64,000 nt of DNA from Tolypothrix brevis GSE-NOS-MK-07-07A (GCA_019358985.1 JAHHIJ010000016.1:1-64000), one strand, 5' to 3'. Shown: positions 46,964 to 56,274, counted from the first letter of the stretch. The notes: generated by a model not told the origin, from the sequence alone. Translations and numbers: made by a program.

Positions 46964-48270
46964 GATTGAAATTTTTGCGTTTCTGCTAAAACTGGGTTGA
47001 CCGCAAACCAAACTCCTTGATGATCGCGGTATTCAAAGACAAACAAACTTCTTAACAAAGTGTGATATTCGATATCACCTCGAACCCGCTGCTGTTGCAC
47101 CACTTGAAAAATTAATTCCCACTCGTGCGGATCGATTGGGTTAGCACGGTAGTCACGCTGTCTTTGAATCACAAGTTCCACACAATCGCGATCAAAAGGT
47201 GGATCTTGTTCTCGCAGACAGTCATACAACAATCCTAACAAATCGCGCACATGACCACCGCTGATCATACACAACCGATCTAAAGTTTCCGCACTGTCAA
47301 ACACCTCTGTAATTAAGTTTAACCTTTCTTGTGGTTGAATATCAGGAAAAGCTCTAGCTAACACCATTTGACGCATCAAAGCTAGTCCGGGAGTGTAAAC
47401 CTCCCCTGAGCGCGATCGCACGGGTATCATCGGCAAGACTTTAGGCGCCACACCACCACCTAAACGTTGCTGTAGTTCAGCGCTATCGTTAGAGAAAGTT
47501 AAAGCTAAAGGAATAGTATAAACTACATGACAGTTAAGTTTACGTAACTGCTCACCCCGCTGGATAAATAAATATTCTGGCAGCGATCGCCCAGATGGTA
47601 AAGGTCTAATTGCCACTCTATCCAAATTATCGACAATTACCACCAATCCTTTTCTACCTCTAGCTTTGAGTTCAGAGTTCGCACGCTCTAGAAGTTCTGT
47701 ATTAATTGACTGTAAAATATTTCCCGTGCGGGGTTCGAGATAATCGCGTAAACGTCGTCTTAATTGCGGACTTTCTTTAGTTTTTGCCGTAATTTTCCCA
47801 ATCCCAACAGACAATTCAGCTTCATAGTCTAGGTCAATTGGTGTTTGCATGAAATCTATAACTTCCGTAAACAACTTAGTAAAATAACTAGGTTTGATCC
47901 GGATTTTGATTGCTTCTAGACTTTCACTCACCTGACCAGCGATCGCTAGTAAAATATCAGTTACATCTACATCTGCCATTTCTAGGACATGAGTAGACTC
48001 AAAATAAACCACATGAAATTTTTGCTCTTCTAACTCAGCTTGAAGTCGCAACAACTCGGTTGACTTTCCACAACCAAGATGACCTGTAAATAGCTGACAG
48101 GTTGCGATATCCGGTGATATTCGCGTAATGGTACGCTGCAAAGCTTCGATAATTTTACCACCCCGCACTGAGGCAAAATCAATATAATATCGGCGATCGG
48201 CAGGATTTCCCATCATTAGAGGTCTGCTCGGATTGCACGCTTGATAAAATCTTTCTAAATCTAGGAGCAT
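46930..48270 (-). CDS. AAA-family ATPase paired with the STAND-WD40 gene
   Basis: The 446-residue protein is a P-loop NTPase with Walker A GHLGCGKST (residues 63-71) and Walker B GLVVIVDNLDRV (near 209-219). A sensor-like TIPLAL follows at about 253-258. The C-terminal half is helical, with a winged-helix-like segment (HTLLRSLFVFEYRD). It resembles orc1/cdc6-like and STAND-type ATPases of bacterial signalling and defence systems. It is upstream of, and overlaps by 34 bases, the large WD40 gene, so the two are translationally coupled and probably act together. No third gene of the cassette is evident. Confidence 0.85.
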   Translation of the reverse strand: MLLDLERFYQACNPSRPLMMGNPADRRYYIDFASVRGGKIIEALQRTITRISPDIATCQLFTGHLGCGKSTELLRLQAELEEQKFHVVYFESTHVLEMADVDVTDILLAIAGQVSESLEAIKIRIKPSYFTKLFTEVIDFMQTPIDLDYEAELSVGIGKITAKTKESPQLRRRLRDYLEPRTGNILQSINTELLERANSELKARGRKGLVVIVDNLDRVAIRPLPSGRSLPEYLFIQRGEQLRKLNCHVVYTIPLALTFSNDSAELQQRLGGGVAPKVLPMIPVRSRSGEVYTPGLALMRQMVLARAFPDIQPQERLNLITEVFDSAETLDRLCMISGGHVRDLLGLLYDCLREQDPPFDRDCVELVIQRQRDYRANPIDPHEWELIFQVVQQQRVRGDIEYHTLLRSLFVFEYRDHQGVWFAVNPVLAETQKFQSWLNENRKQAS

Positions 48271-48914
48271 AACTAATCCATTTCACTTAGGGAAAGACGG
48301 GGATTGCAAAAACGTCTGAATAACTAACTATATTTATATCTGCTGAATAGTAATTCTTGCCTAGTCTGCGAATATCCCTATCAAAATACAAACTATATTG
48401 ACATTCTTCCGGATGATTTTTCTGATATTTTGTCAAATTACAACACTTTTATGGGATAATTAGTAAGTAATAATTCTAATTTAAAATAATTTACTCGGAG
48501 AAAAATCTTCTCTTAGAAATTCTAAAAATATCCACTAGATAAAAAGGTTATATTGATTACAATTTACAAGTATTCCTTGAGATCCCCGACTTCTTTAAGA
48601 AGTCGGGGATCTTGTACTATTTTTTAATAACGTTTTTCACAGAAAATCAAGGCAGATAAAATAATTTTCGTTATCGTATCTTATTTAACAGTTTTGTCAG
48701 TCAATATATGTTTTCTTAGAAAACAAGGCTTTTTTCTAAATGACAAAATAATCTATAGAACCCATTTGATTGCGTGAAAAAATCTAAGTATATGTAGGGT
48801 GTGTTACGGAAGCCGTAACACACCAATTTTACGGAAGTAAGTTTACGCAGATAAACATAACTAGCGAAAAAATTCCATACTGTATTTCCTACTAACAATT
48901 AACACCCTTACTTA
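48271..48914. repeat. Intergenic region with dispersed hairpins
   Basis: A perfect hairpin of the GATCCCCGAC family (48580-48612, AGATCCCCGACTTC against its inverse) and another pair, GGTGTGTTACGG/CCGTAACACACC, at about 48797-48824, are the only structures. The rest is AT-rich; the promoter of the AAA gene must lie just above 48270. Confidence 0.6.
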
Positions 48915-49151
48915 TCAATATTTACAGTCTCCTACCCGAAGACAATCTTCAGTTTGGTCATCTCTAGCTGATAGTTGAAACGGCACTAGATGTATTAACT
49001 GAGCTTTTATGCTGCTAGGAATCAAACCAGTCTTGAGCAACAAGTTATTCGGTAATATCGGCACATCACCATTAGCAGCCAAACTAGAATTTACATTACC
49101 TAAAAAAACAGGTAATGATACCATCAAGGCAATAAAAATTGTCCTACTCAT
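48915..49151 (-). CDS. Small exported cysteine-containing protein, function unknown
   Basis: This 78-residue product begins with a signal peptide (MSRTIFIALMVSLPVFLGNV, cleavage near SSLA). The mature chain of about 53 residues ends DCLRVGDC-KY with two cysteines that could form a disulfide. GAGG lies 5 bases before the ATG, which supports translation. I recognise no family. Confidence 0.6.
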   Translation of the reverse strand: MSRTIFIALMVSLPVFLGNVNSSLAANGDVPILPNNLLLKTGLIPSSIKAQLIHLVPFQLSARDDQTEDCLRVGDCKY

Positions 49152-49457
49152 ACAAACCTCAGTTAAGAATTTCCGATTGCGTTACCGTAGACAGCACCTT
49201 GATAAACCGGAGTTTAAAACTGAGCATTATATTATGTTTATTTTTAATAATTAATGCTTTTATTTGGAGACCTGATATATAATTATTAGTCTAACCCTGA
49301 TTAGGGTAAGGAATGCCCAAGATATAACTTCCTACTCACATATTCATTTTAAGCCTTAATCCAACCGGACGAAAAGAGCGATCGCACTAAAAAAAATATC
49401 GTAGTAGCCGCCACCCCAGATAAAATAGTTAATAAATGATGCCTGCTGTTTCAAATC

Positions 49458-50252
49458 ATGACTCCTTCACAAGACTTAGACACTTCAACTGACCCAGATA
49501 TGGACCTCGAAGGATACGGCAACTCAGAATCAGATCCTCTCGATCAATTGCCTGGTGAGGTCGAAATGTCGCTTTTCGACCACCTAGAGGAGTTACGACA
49601 GCGGATTTTTTATGCCTTGATTGCTCTAGCAGTCGGTGTTATCGGCTGTTTTTTTGCCGTCAAGCCGATTGTCCAACTGTTGGAAATACCAGCACACGGA
49701 GTCAAATTTCTCCAACTTGCTCCTGGAGAATATTTCTTTGTCTCCGTGAAAGTTGCCGGTTATAGTGGGTTGGTGCTTGCCAGTCCTTTTGTACTTTACC
49801 AAATTATCCAGTTCGTACTTCCAGGACTCACCAGACGCGAACGACGCTTGCTGATACCCGTGATGTTGGGTTCGAGTGTCTTATTTGCCGCTGGGTTACT
49901 GTTTGCTTATGTACTGCTAATTCCTGCCGCTTTGAACTTCTTCATCAGTTACGGTGCAGATGTAGTCGAGCAATTGTGGTCGATTGACAAATATTTTGAA
50001 TTTGTGCTGTTGTTGTTATTTAGCGTCGGGTTAGCATTTCAAATTCCCGTCATTCAACTGTTGCTAGGTGCTTTAGGAATTATTTCTTCTCAAAAAATGC
50101 TTTCTGGTTGGCGTTATGTAATTATTGGATCGGTGGTTTTGGGAGCTATTCTCACACCTTCTACAGATCCTTTTACCCAAAGTCTTTTAGCCGGTGCTGT
50201 CTTGGGACTTTATTTCGGTGGTATCGGTATGGTTAAACTTGTTGGTAAATAA
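49458..50252 (+). CDS. tatC: Twin-arginine translocase subunit TatC
   Basis: The 264-residue protein has an acidic N-terminal extension (to residue 35) and then the TatC signature [17 protein letters not shown]. Six membrane helices follow, with conserved GLTRRERR and [19 protein letters not shown]. TatC binds the twin-arginine signal of folded precursors. The nearby petC product (51.9 kb) has a twin-arginine motif and is a known Tat substrate type. No tatA or tatB gene is seen here. Confidence 0.96.
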   Translation: MTPSQDLDTSTDPDMDLEGYGNSESDPLDQLPGEVEMSLFDHLEELRQRIFYALIALAVGVIGCFFAVKPIVQLLEIPAHGVKFLQLAPGEYFFVSVKVAGYSGLVLASPFVLYQIIQFVLPGLTRRERRLLIPVMLGSSVLFAAGLLFAYVLLIPAALNFFISYGADVVEQLWSIDKYFEFVLLLLFSVGLAFQIPVIQLLLGALGIISSQKMLSGWRYVIIGSVVLGAILTPSTDPFTQSLLAGAVLGLYFGGIGMVKLVGK

Positions 50253-50413
50253 TATCATAACAGACTGATCGCAAACACTGTAGAGACTTCGTATTTAGCG
50301 TCTCTACATGTCAAAAATCAGTACAAAAAATCCTTAGTATGCCAATTTCCAGCATCGGTGATAGGTTAAAATATCGAATATAACTTTATGTCGCAAAAGA
50401 GTGGAAAATACTT

Positions 50414-50615
50414 AAATATAGGAATCCGGTTTGATTTTTGAAAGGATACGTAGGGGAGACAAAAAGGGGTGTGGATGTTCCTCCCCCTTTCTTGTCGTTG
50501 TGTTAGCAACGAGAGTACGGCACCAAACCCTTGATTTGGTGCGTTACGGATTTCATCCTAACACACCCTACAAATACTTAGATTTTTTCATAAATCAAAT
50601 ATGATTCCTATATTT
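50414..50615. mobile_element. 202-bp MITE-like element
   Basis: AAATATAGGAATCCGGTTTG at 50414 onward matches the inverted sequence ending at 50615 at roughly 24 of 28 positions, with an inner TGATTT/AAATCA. The inside holds a G-rich stretch and the GTGCGTTACGG...CTAACACACC hairpin. It sits directly before the MNT/HEPN pair. Confidence 0.7.
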
Positions 50616-50649
50616 TAGATATAATCACAGAAATAATAAAAAGTCAAAA

Positions 50650-50955
50650 ATGAAACTAAAAGAACTACTTCAAGAAAAAAAAGAAGAAATCATCCAAATC
50701 GCAGCTAAACACGGAGCTTACAATCTCCGAATATTTGGTAGTGTAGCCAGAGGGGAAGAAACAGAAACCAGTGACATTGATTTTTTGATTGATTATGACT
50801 TGAATAAAATTACAGCTTGGTTTCCCGGTGGACTAATTCAAGATTTAGAAACTTTGTTAAATCGTAAGGTTGATATAGTAACGGCAAATTCTTTACATTA
50901 TTTTATGAAAGAAAAAGTATTTAAAGAAGCTATCAATTTAGGAAAGAGAGTTTAG
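50650..50955 (+). CDS. MNT-type nucleotidyltransferase (HEPN partner)
   Basis: The 101-residue protein has the minimal nucleotidyltransferase signature GSVARGEETETSDIDFLID (near residue 32), with the GS loop and the two catalytic aspartates, followed by KVDIVTAN with the third. Such MNT antitoxins modify (for example polyadenylate) and silence the partner HEPN RNase. It directly precedes the HEPN frame. Confidence 0.9.
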   Translation: MKLKELLQEKKEEIIQIAAKHGAYNLRIFGSVARGEETETSDIDFLIDYDLNKITAWFPGGLIQDLETLLNRKVDIVTANSLHYFMKEKVFKEAINLGKRV

Positions 50956-50960
50956 TTTAT

Positions 50961-51281
50961 CTGATTCATATTCGAGATTGTATTAATAGAATTAAACAAT
51001 ATACACAGGAAGGAAAAGAAGTATTTTTTAACGATATTAAAACTCAAGATGCAGTTTTACGAAATGTTCAGGTGATGTGTGAGTCTGTACAGAAATTACC
51101 AAGGGATTGGAAAAATGCATACCCCGAAACAGAATGGACTAATATTGCTGGTTTTCGTAATCGATTAACTCATGAATATCTAAGTGTAGACCTCGATATA
51201 GTTTGGAATGTAATTGAGAACTATTTGCCAGATTTAGAAAAAACCATTGAAGCAATGGCAGCAGAATTTTGGAATATTTAG
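50961..51281 (+). CDS. HEPN-domain (DUF86) RNase-like toxin, start uncertain
   Basis: The frame is open from 50925 to 51281 and codes IHIRDCINRIKQY... with the HEPN motif RNRLTHEY (R-x4-H) near the C-terminus and FRN-like active region. This is DUF86-type. There is no ATG, GTG or TTG before 51069; only CTG (50961) or ATT could give the family's N-terminal helix. GGAAAGAG at 50941 is a suitable ribosome site for CTG. Starting at GTG 51069 or ATG 51072 would remove helix 1. It may use a rare start, or be a mutated copy. Confidence 0.72.
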   Translation: MIHIRDCINRIKQYTQEGKEVFFNDIKTQDAVLRNVQVMCESVQKLPRDWKNAYPETEWTNIAGFRNRLTHEYLSVDLDIVWNVIENYLPDLEKTIEAMAAEFWNI

Positions 51282-51353
51282 GTAGTTAGCCTAAAAATCT
51301 CTGTATGAAAATTTATTGAATTTTAAATTTTGAATTGTTATTTAAATGATAAA

Positions 51354-51665
51354 CTAATCGATTAACCATTCAGAAGCACGTTCACCCAACTCTAAAGGGA
51401 TGCTAACTGCTTTACCAAGTCGCGGGCGATCGCGAGTTTGAGTAATAAAAGTTTGCACTTGAATTGTACCACCAAAGGCATCAAGGTAAGTGGCGACAGT
51501 ATTGAGATGCTCTTGGTAGTCTGCTTCACTTAAGGGAAAAGATACTTGCTCAAGATATTTCCACATTATTTGCAGAAATATCTTACCCTGAGTCCGTCGC
51601 AACTGCACATCGTATGAGCGTCCCCACTTATCAAGCAACAGTTGACGTAATTCTTGTCCGGTCAT
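51354..51665 (-). CDS. DUF3067-family protein
   Basis: This 103-residue protein, MTGQELRQLLLDKWGRSYDVQLRR..., matches my recollection of DUF3067, a family found in cyanobacteria and plastids. It is a small soluble alpha/beta protein (FLQIMWKYLEQ and IQVQTFITQTRDRPRLGKAVSIPL). Function is not known. It diverges from petC, with the shared upstream region of about 230 bases holding both promoters. Confidence 0.8.
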   Translation of the reverse strand: MTGQELRQLLLDKWGRSYDVQLRRTQGKIFLQIMWKYLEQVSFPLSEADYQEHLNTVATYLDAFGGTIQVQTFITQTRDRPRLGKAVSIPLELGERASEWLID

Positions 51666-51898
51666 AGCTTTATTTCAATTATATTTTACATTTAGTTATG
51701 ATGTTAAGTTCGGTAACTCCAGTATGATAAGACTATAAAGAAATGTAATGTCTACCAAAAGATGCTAGAAATATCTTTGAAGAGAAAAGTATGGCATCGT
51801 CGGGAACGCAATTCATTTCGATGCTGACAACAGCTACTAACATTATGGTAACTTTTGTCAATATTCTTAACAAAATAGAGAATCATAGCGCGGAGATT

Positions 51899-52438
51899 AT
51901 GGCTCAATTTTCAGAATCAGCAGACGTCCCCGATATGGGGCGTCGTCAATTCATGAATCTGCTCACTTTCGGGACTGTTACCGGAGTGGCTCTGGGAGCA
52001 TTGTATCCCGTAGTCAAGTTTTTTATTCCCGTTTCTGCTGGTGGTGCTGGTGGTGGGACAATAGGAAAAGACGAGTTAGGTAACAACGTCAGCGTAGCTA
52101 AATTTTTAGACAGCCATAATGTCGGCGATCGCACTTTAGTTCAAGGACTCAAAGGAGATCCGACCTATATTGTGGTAGAAAGCAAAGAGGCGATCGCTGA
52201 TTACGGCATTAACGCCATCTGCACTCACTTAGGTTGTGTCGTTCCCTGGAACATCGCTGAGAACAAATTTAAGTGTCCTTGTCACGGTTCCCAGTATGAT
52301 GCTACTGGTAAAGTTGTCCGAGGTCCAGCACCACTGTCTTTGGCTTTAGCTCATACCAAAGTAAATGACGACACAATTGTGTTGACTCCCTGGACTGAAA
52401 CCGACTTCCGCACAGGTGAAAAAGCTTGGTGGGCTTAA
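51899..52438 (+). CDS. petC: Cytochrome b6f Rieske iron-sulfur subunit
   Basis: From the ATG at 51899 the protein has 179 residues. GRRQFMN near residue 14 is a twin-arginine-like motif before the single membrane helix, matching Tat export to the thylakoid lumen. The [2Fe-2S] ligands are CTHLGC (Cys108, His110, Cys113) and CPCHGS (Cys126, Cys128, His129). It transfers electrons from plastoquinol to cytochrome f. An upstream frame extension to 51791 is rejected. It is followed by petA in an operon. Confidence 0.96.
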   Translation: MAQFSESADVPDMGRRQFMNLLTFGTVTGVALGALYPVVKFFIPVSAGGAGGGTIGKDELGNNVSVAKFLDSHNVGDRTLVQGLKGDPTYIVVESKEAIADYGINAICTHLGCVVPWNIAENKFKCPCHGSQYDATGKVVRGPAPLSLALAHTKVNDDTIVLTPWTETDFRTGEKAWWA

Positions 52439-52443
52439 TTATT

Positions 52444-52530
52444 TCGTCAATAGTCCAAAAGTCCAAAGTCCAAAGTAAAAGATGCTTAGACTATTGACCA
52501 TTGACTATTGACCATTGACTATTGACCTTC
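52444..52530. repeat. Short tandem repeats in the petC-petA spacer
   Basis: GTCCAAA heptamer copies (GTCCAAAAGTCCAAAGTCC) are followed by ATTGACC/ATTGACT repeats (GACTATTGACCATTGAC) with a period of about 17. They are heptamer-type repeats typical of heterocystous cyanobacteria and do not disrupt the operon. Confidence 0.75.
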
Positions 52531-52557
52531 GTTTCTAGAATTGTTGTCCTTATTGAG

Positions 52558-53559
52558 ATGAGAAAAGCCTTTACACCGGCGAGGTTGACTCGCAGTGCTA
52601 AAGCGATGGTAAAAACATTGCTTATAGCGATCGCTACTGTGACATTATTCTTCACCAGCGATCTAATTCTTCCCCAATCAGCTGCTGCTTACCCATTTTG
52701 GGCACAGCAAACCTACCCCGAAACCCCCCGCGAAGCAACAGGACGCATTGTTTGCGCTAACTGTCACCTAGCGGCAAAAGTGACGGAAGTAGAAATTCCC
52801 CAATCGATATTACCCGATACCGTATTTAAAGCGGTCGTAAAAATTCCTTACGACACCAGCGTGGAACAAGTGGGTGCTGATGGTTCTAAAACTGGCTTAA
52901 ATGTTGGTGCTGTACTGATGTTACCAGAAGGCTTCAAGATTGCTCCTGAGGATCGCATCCCTGAGGACATGAAAGAAGAAATTGAAGATTTATTCTATCA
53001 ACCCTACTCAGAAGACAAAGAAAACATTGTCATCATCGGACCACTACCCGGTGAACAATATCAAGAAATCGTTTTCCCAGTTCTTTCTCCTAACCCCGCA
53101 ACTGACAAGAATATCAGATTTGGTAAATATCAAGTTCACGCAGGTGGTAATCGTGGACGCGGACAAGTTTACCCCACTGGTGAAAAGAGCAACAACACCG
53201 TTTATAACGCTTCCGCTAGTGGCACAATTACCGAAATTGCCAAAGAGGAAGATGAAGACGGTAACGTCAAATATCTGATCAACATCCAATCTCAGACTGG
53301 TGAAACAGTTATAGATAAGGTTCCCGTCGGACCAGAACTGCTTGTTTCACAAGGACAAGTGGTGAAGTCTGGTGACGGTTTGACCAGTAACCCCAACGTC
53401 GGTGGATTTGGTCAAGATGATGCCGAAATTGTTCTGCAAGATGCTGGCAGAATTAAAGGCTTAATCGCATTCATCGCTTTGGTGATGTTAGCTCAAGTTT
53501 TGTTAGTGCTGAAGAAAAAGCAGGTTGAGAAAGTTCAAGCTGCTGAGATGAATTTCTAA
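52558..53559 (+). CDS. petA: Cytochrome f
   Basis: From the ATG at 52558 the protein has 333 residues. A signal peptide (about 1-45, ending SAAA) leaves mature [18 protein letters not shown] with the axial Tyr1. Heme is attached at CANCH. The C-terminal anchor [20 protein letters not shown] fixes it to the thylakoid membrane. It accepts electrons from the Rieske protein and passes them to plastocyanin or cytochrome c6. A frame extension to 52522 is rejected. Confidence 0.97.
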   Translation: MRKAFTPARLTRSAKAMVKTLLIAIATVTLFFTSDLILPQSAAAYPFWAQQTYPETPREATGRIVCANCHLAAKVTEVEIPQSILPDTVFKAVVKIPYDTSVEQVGADGSKTGLNVGAVLMLPEGFKIAPEDRIPEDMKEEIEDLFYQPYSEDKENIVIIGPLPGEQYQEIVFPVLSPNPATDKNIRFGKYQVHAGGNRGRGQVYPTGEKSNNTVYNASASGTITEIAKEEDEDGNVKYLINIQSQTGETVIDKVPVGPELLVSQGQVVKSGDGLTSNPNVGGFGQDDAEIVLQDAGRIKGLIAFIALVMLAQVLLVLKKKQVEKVQAAEMNF

Positions 53560-53587
53560 ATTCTCTACTAATTCATCACTTAATTAG

Positions 53588-53614
53588 GACAGGTAAAAAT
53601 ACCTGTCTTTTTTT
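53588..53614 (+). terminator. Rho-independent terminator of petCA
   Basis: GACAGGTA (53588-53595) and TACCTGTC (53600-53607) pair perfectly around AAAA and are followed by a T tract. It is 29 bases after petA's stop. Confidence 0.92.
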
Positions 53615-53676
53615 CTCTTTTTTATTTTACAGCAGATTTCCGGTTTAGGAAGTACATATATAAAACCCAAAACTTT

Positions 53677-53705
53677 GTAGAGACGTAGCAGTGCTACGTC
53701 TCTAC
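53677..53705. repeat. Dispersed palindrome, GACGTAGC family
   Basis: A perfect palindrome with core GACGTAGCAGTGCTACGTC or near, flanked GTAGA/TCTAC. Related copies lie at 3526, 19377, 62847 and 63877. Confidence 0.9.
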
Positions 53706-53780
53706 GTGTATTCGATTAAGGCGATAGGGTGCTGTATAATATTTTTGACAAGGAGATAGGCATAAATAAACCCTCTTAAA

Positions 53781-53838
53781 TGTAGTAAGGGCTTTAGCCC
53801 TTCAAACCGAAGCTATGAGCGGTAAACCGCTCACTACA
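53781..53838. repeat. Double-hairpin repeat (TGTAGTAAGGGC variant)
   Basis: TGTAGT...ACTACA ends bound two hairpins, GGGCTTTAGCCC and GAGCGGTAAACCGCTC. It belongs with the 9771 and 36134 copies. Confidence 0.75.
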
Positions 53839-53863
53839 AATGAAGTATAAAATTGAAAGTATT

Positions 53864-53989
53864 ATGATGAGCCTTTTTCTTGACTTTTTGATGAAGGATG
53901 CTATTCAAAATCCTTCTAAGCTTGTTCCTTATACGAAGGAAATGAGCGATGAAATGGATGATTTACTAGCAGACGTAATTCTCGATTAA
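53864..53989 (+). CDS. Candidate 41-residue small protein
   Basis: A short frame codes MMSLFLDFLMKDAIQNPSKL followed by an acidic tail (MSDEMDDLLADVILD). The composition and the helix-plus-acidic-tail pattern look like those of short cyanobacterial antitoxin-like proteins, but there is no ribosome site I can name and no toxin gene next to it. It is reported as possible only. It converges on the methyltransferase gene. Confidence 0.4.
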   Translation: MMSLFLDFLMKDAIQNPSKLVPYTKEMSDEMDDLLADVILD

Positions 53990-53998
53990 TGGCTTTAT

Positions 53999-55174
53999 TC
54001 AGTTGTAGTGAGTAAACAGTGACAATTGTTCAACCATTTCTTTACCCTGTGGTTTATTTCCCTGAATCAGATTGTAAATATAATCACCTATTGCTTTCGC
54101 AAGTAAAACTGGTACTGCATTACCGATTTGTTTATATTTAGAACTTACTGAACCATAGAAAACCCACTCGTCAGGAAAAGTTTGAATAACAGCAGATTCG
54201 CGTATAGTTAGAGGACGCAATTCTATAGGATGACACATATCTGTAGCTTTTTGATGTGGACTTGTCGTTACAGTAGGAGAGGGTTTATCCCAAGACAAAC
54301 GTCTGTAAAAACCAACTTTACCTCCTCCTGAGTTGTAGGCTCCTCCCATAGCTTCAGGCTTTAATTCTTCAGGTAAATATTTCCAGTTTTGCCCTTCTTT
54401 TAAAAGTCTAAGATACTTCAAACGGTTTTCAGAGTAAGGAATAAATTGTGGCTGCAAGTCAACTAACTCAAATATGGCATCTCTAAGAGTACGCCATTTC
54501 GGTAAATTGATACCATCTTCGCTATGAGTAGCTACAGGAAATGTGAAAGCTTCATTATCTCTAGAACCAATAAATATGACGCGCTGTCTATTTTGTGGAA
54601 CACCATAATCTGCTGCTTCTAAAAGGTTGTAAACCACGTTGTATCCAAGCGCTTTCATTTCAGCCAACACAACAGAAAGAGCAGCACCACGCATTTCATC
54701 TAATTCCAATGGTTGTCCTTTACGCATGTCTATCGGTCTATGTCGGATAGGAGCAGATAGCAGTCCTCTCACGTTTTCCATAACAAAGAAACGTGGCTGA
54801 ATTTCTCTAACTATGCGGATAAAGTCCATAAACAAACTGCCGCGAGGGTCCATCACTGAACCACGTAACCCTGCTGTACTAAAAGGTTGACAAGGTGGAC
54901 CACCAATTATTAAATCTACTTCCCCAGGTTGTAAAGTCCTGCCAATATTTAAAATACGTCCTCCCTCGCACAGTAAGTCTTGAGCGTCTACTTTCGTTAT
55001 ATCTCTTGGTACAGCAATTTCTTTGAGATGTGGTCGATTAAGAGCTATTGTTTTTGTGGCATCAGAATCATTTTCTACCACACTTACAGTATGAAATCCT
55101 GCCTGTTCTATGCCAAGGTCTAAACCAAAAGCTCCTGTAAAAAGTGAAATAGAGATTAGTTTACCTTTTATCAA
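53999..55174 (-). CDS. DNA (cytosine-5) methyltransferase
   Basis: The likely start is TTG at 55174, since AGGAG lies 8 bases before it; GTG at 55195 is possible. All main C5-MTase motifs are present: I (SISLFTGAFGLDLG), IV (GGPPCQPFSTAG, catalytic Cys95 with this start), VI (ENV in VMENVRGL), VIII (PQNRQRVIFIG), IX and X (KQIGNAVPV). The target-recognition region is near residues 220-320. It follows the putative endonuclease gene on the same strand (spacing 155 bases), so the two form a type II restriction-modification system. Its recognition sequence cannot be told. Confidence 0.93.
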   Translation of the reverse strand: MIKGKLISISLFTGAFGLDLGIEQAGFHTVSVVENDSDATKTIALNRPHLKEIAVPRDITKVDAQDLLCEGGRILNIGRTLQPGEVDLIIGGPPCQPFSTAGLRGSVMDPRGSLFMDFIRIVREIQPRFFVMENVRGLLSAPIRHRPIDMRKGQPLELDEMRGAALSVVLAEMKALGYNVVYNLLEAADYGVPQNRQRVIFIGSRDNEAFTFPVATHSEDGINLPKWRTLRDAIFELVDLQPQFIPYSENRLKYLRLLKEGQNWKYLPEELKPEAMGGAYNSGGGKVGFYRRLSWDKPSPTVTTSPHQKATDMCHPIELRPLTIRESAVIQTFPDEWVFYGSVSSKYKQIGNAVPVLLAKAIGDYIYNLIQGNKPQGKEMVEQLSLFTHYN

Positions 55175-55328
55175 TTTTGTCACTCCTAAATACACTACAG
55201 TGGTAAAATAAAAGGTCTATGAGAACATAGCCAAAAAATATAATATCAATTGCTTCAGCCAGTTATTGCAATTTTAATCTTTTTATTTGGCTATTTACAA
55301 ATTAAGATAATAAGTAGTTTAAACCGCA

Positions 55329-56138
55329 CTACTGTTGTGCCTCGCTAGCTGCCAATTCTGCGAAACTTTTATCTATTAGAAGCAACATATTTTTTACATG
55401 GCTCTCAACAAGGTCATAGTCAACCTGAATCTTATCCCAAAACTCTCTACCAGCAATACGAGGAATTTTAGAGTATTGCGGGAATGTCCATTGCCCCAAA
55501 TTAAAAGCTACCACAAACAAAGGATTTTCATGAATACTTAATTCTTTTTTAGCTCTAGGGATTTGAGAGCCAGTTAATGTACCTTTTAAAGTTTTTAATT
55601 GAGCAAAATATGATATGTCATTATTGAAAATAATAATGTCAATTCCAGTAATTTTAATTCCAAATTCTATTTCCGGAACAATAACATAAGGACTAATATT
55701 AGATATTTGTTCCCAAAGATTGCCCATTCTTGTACTAAGACTTCTTGTGACAGAGTTGCTAGTGACCAATAATTTGGCTCCACATAGTTCAAAAAGATTA
55801 CGAGGATTGGGATAATTCTCTAAATTTGCTTTTTTTTGCTCAAATTCTTTTGTTAACCAGACAATAAAATCTGTAGAAAAATGTTCCGTTTTTTGATGAA
55901 TTAGCTCTGACTGAATATCTAATTGTAAAACTGAGCTATTCTGTTTATCTTGTTCAATTTGATATTGAAAATAAGAAGATATTATTGGATAAATAACTTT
56001 TGTCAATTTGTATGCTTTATGCAAATCTTCATCAGTTATGTTATTAATATCAATTGTTGATGCTTGCTGAGAAATGAGTGCTTTCCGCTCTGGCACAGAA
56101 AGTGCTATCAAAGTCTCAGCAGTTAGTTTTGTAGGCAT
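55329..56138 (-). CDS. Putative type II restriction endonuclease
   Basis: This 269-residue protein precedes a C5-methyltransferase gene and has a PD-(D/E)xK-like segment: KITGIDIIIFNNDISYFAQLKTLKGTLTG, in which Asp176 and the QLK pair could supply the metal and catalytic residues. The N-terminal half is helical (LSVPERKALISQQAS, IQSELIHQKTEHF). The gene is AT-rich compared with its neighbours and has no HIP1 site, as expected for a transferred R-M gene. The nuclease role is inferred from position and this motif; I do not recognise a named family. Confidence 0.6.
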   Translation of the reverse strand: MPTKLTAETLIALSVPERKALISQQASTIDINNITDEDLHKAYKLTKVIYPIISSYFQYQIEQDKQNSSVLQLDIQSELIHQKTEHFSTDFIVWLTKEFEQKKANLENYPNPRNLFELCGAKLLVTSNSVTRSLSTRMGNLWEQISNISPYVIVPEIEFGIKITGIDIIIFNNDISYFAQLKTLKGTLTGSQIPRAKKELSIHENPLFVVAFNLGQWTFPQYSKIPRIAGREFWDKIQVDYDLVESHVKNMLLLIDKSFAELAASEAQQ

Positions 56139-56274
56139 AAATACTTGAAAACATCAATGGCTTTCTTATTGTTCCCAATATTGAAGTAGTATCAACAAAC
56201 CTACAAATAGGAAACCCAAAGTAGTAAAAAACGCAGCCAATGATTAGCAACGTGAAAATAAAATGGGGAGTTCC

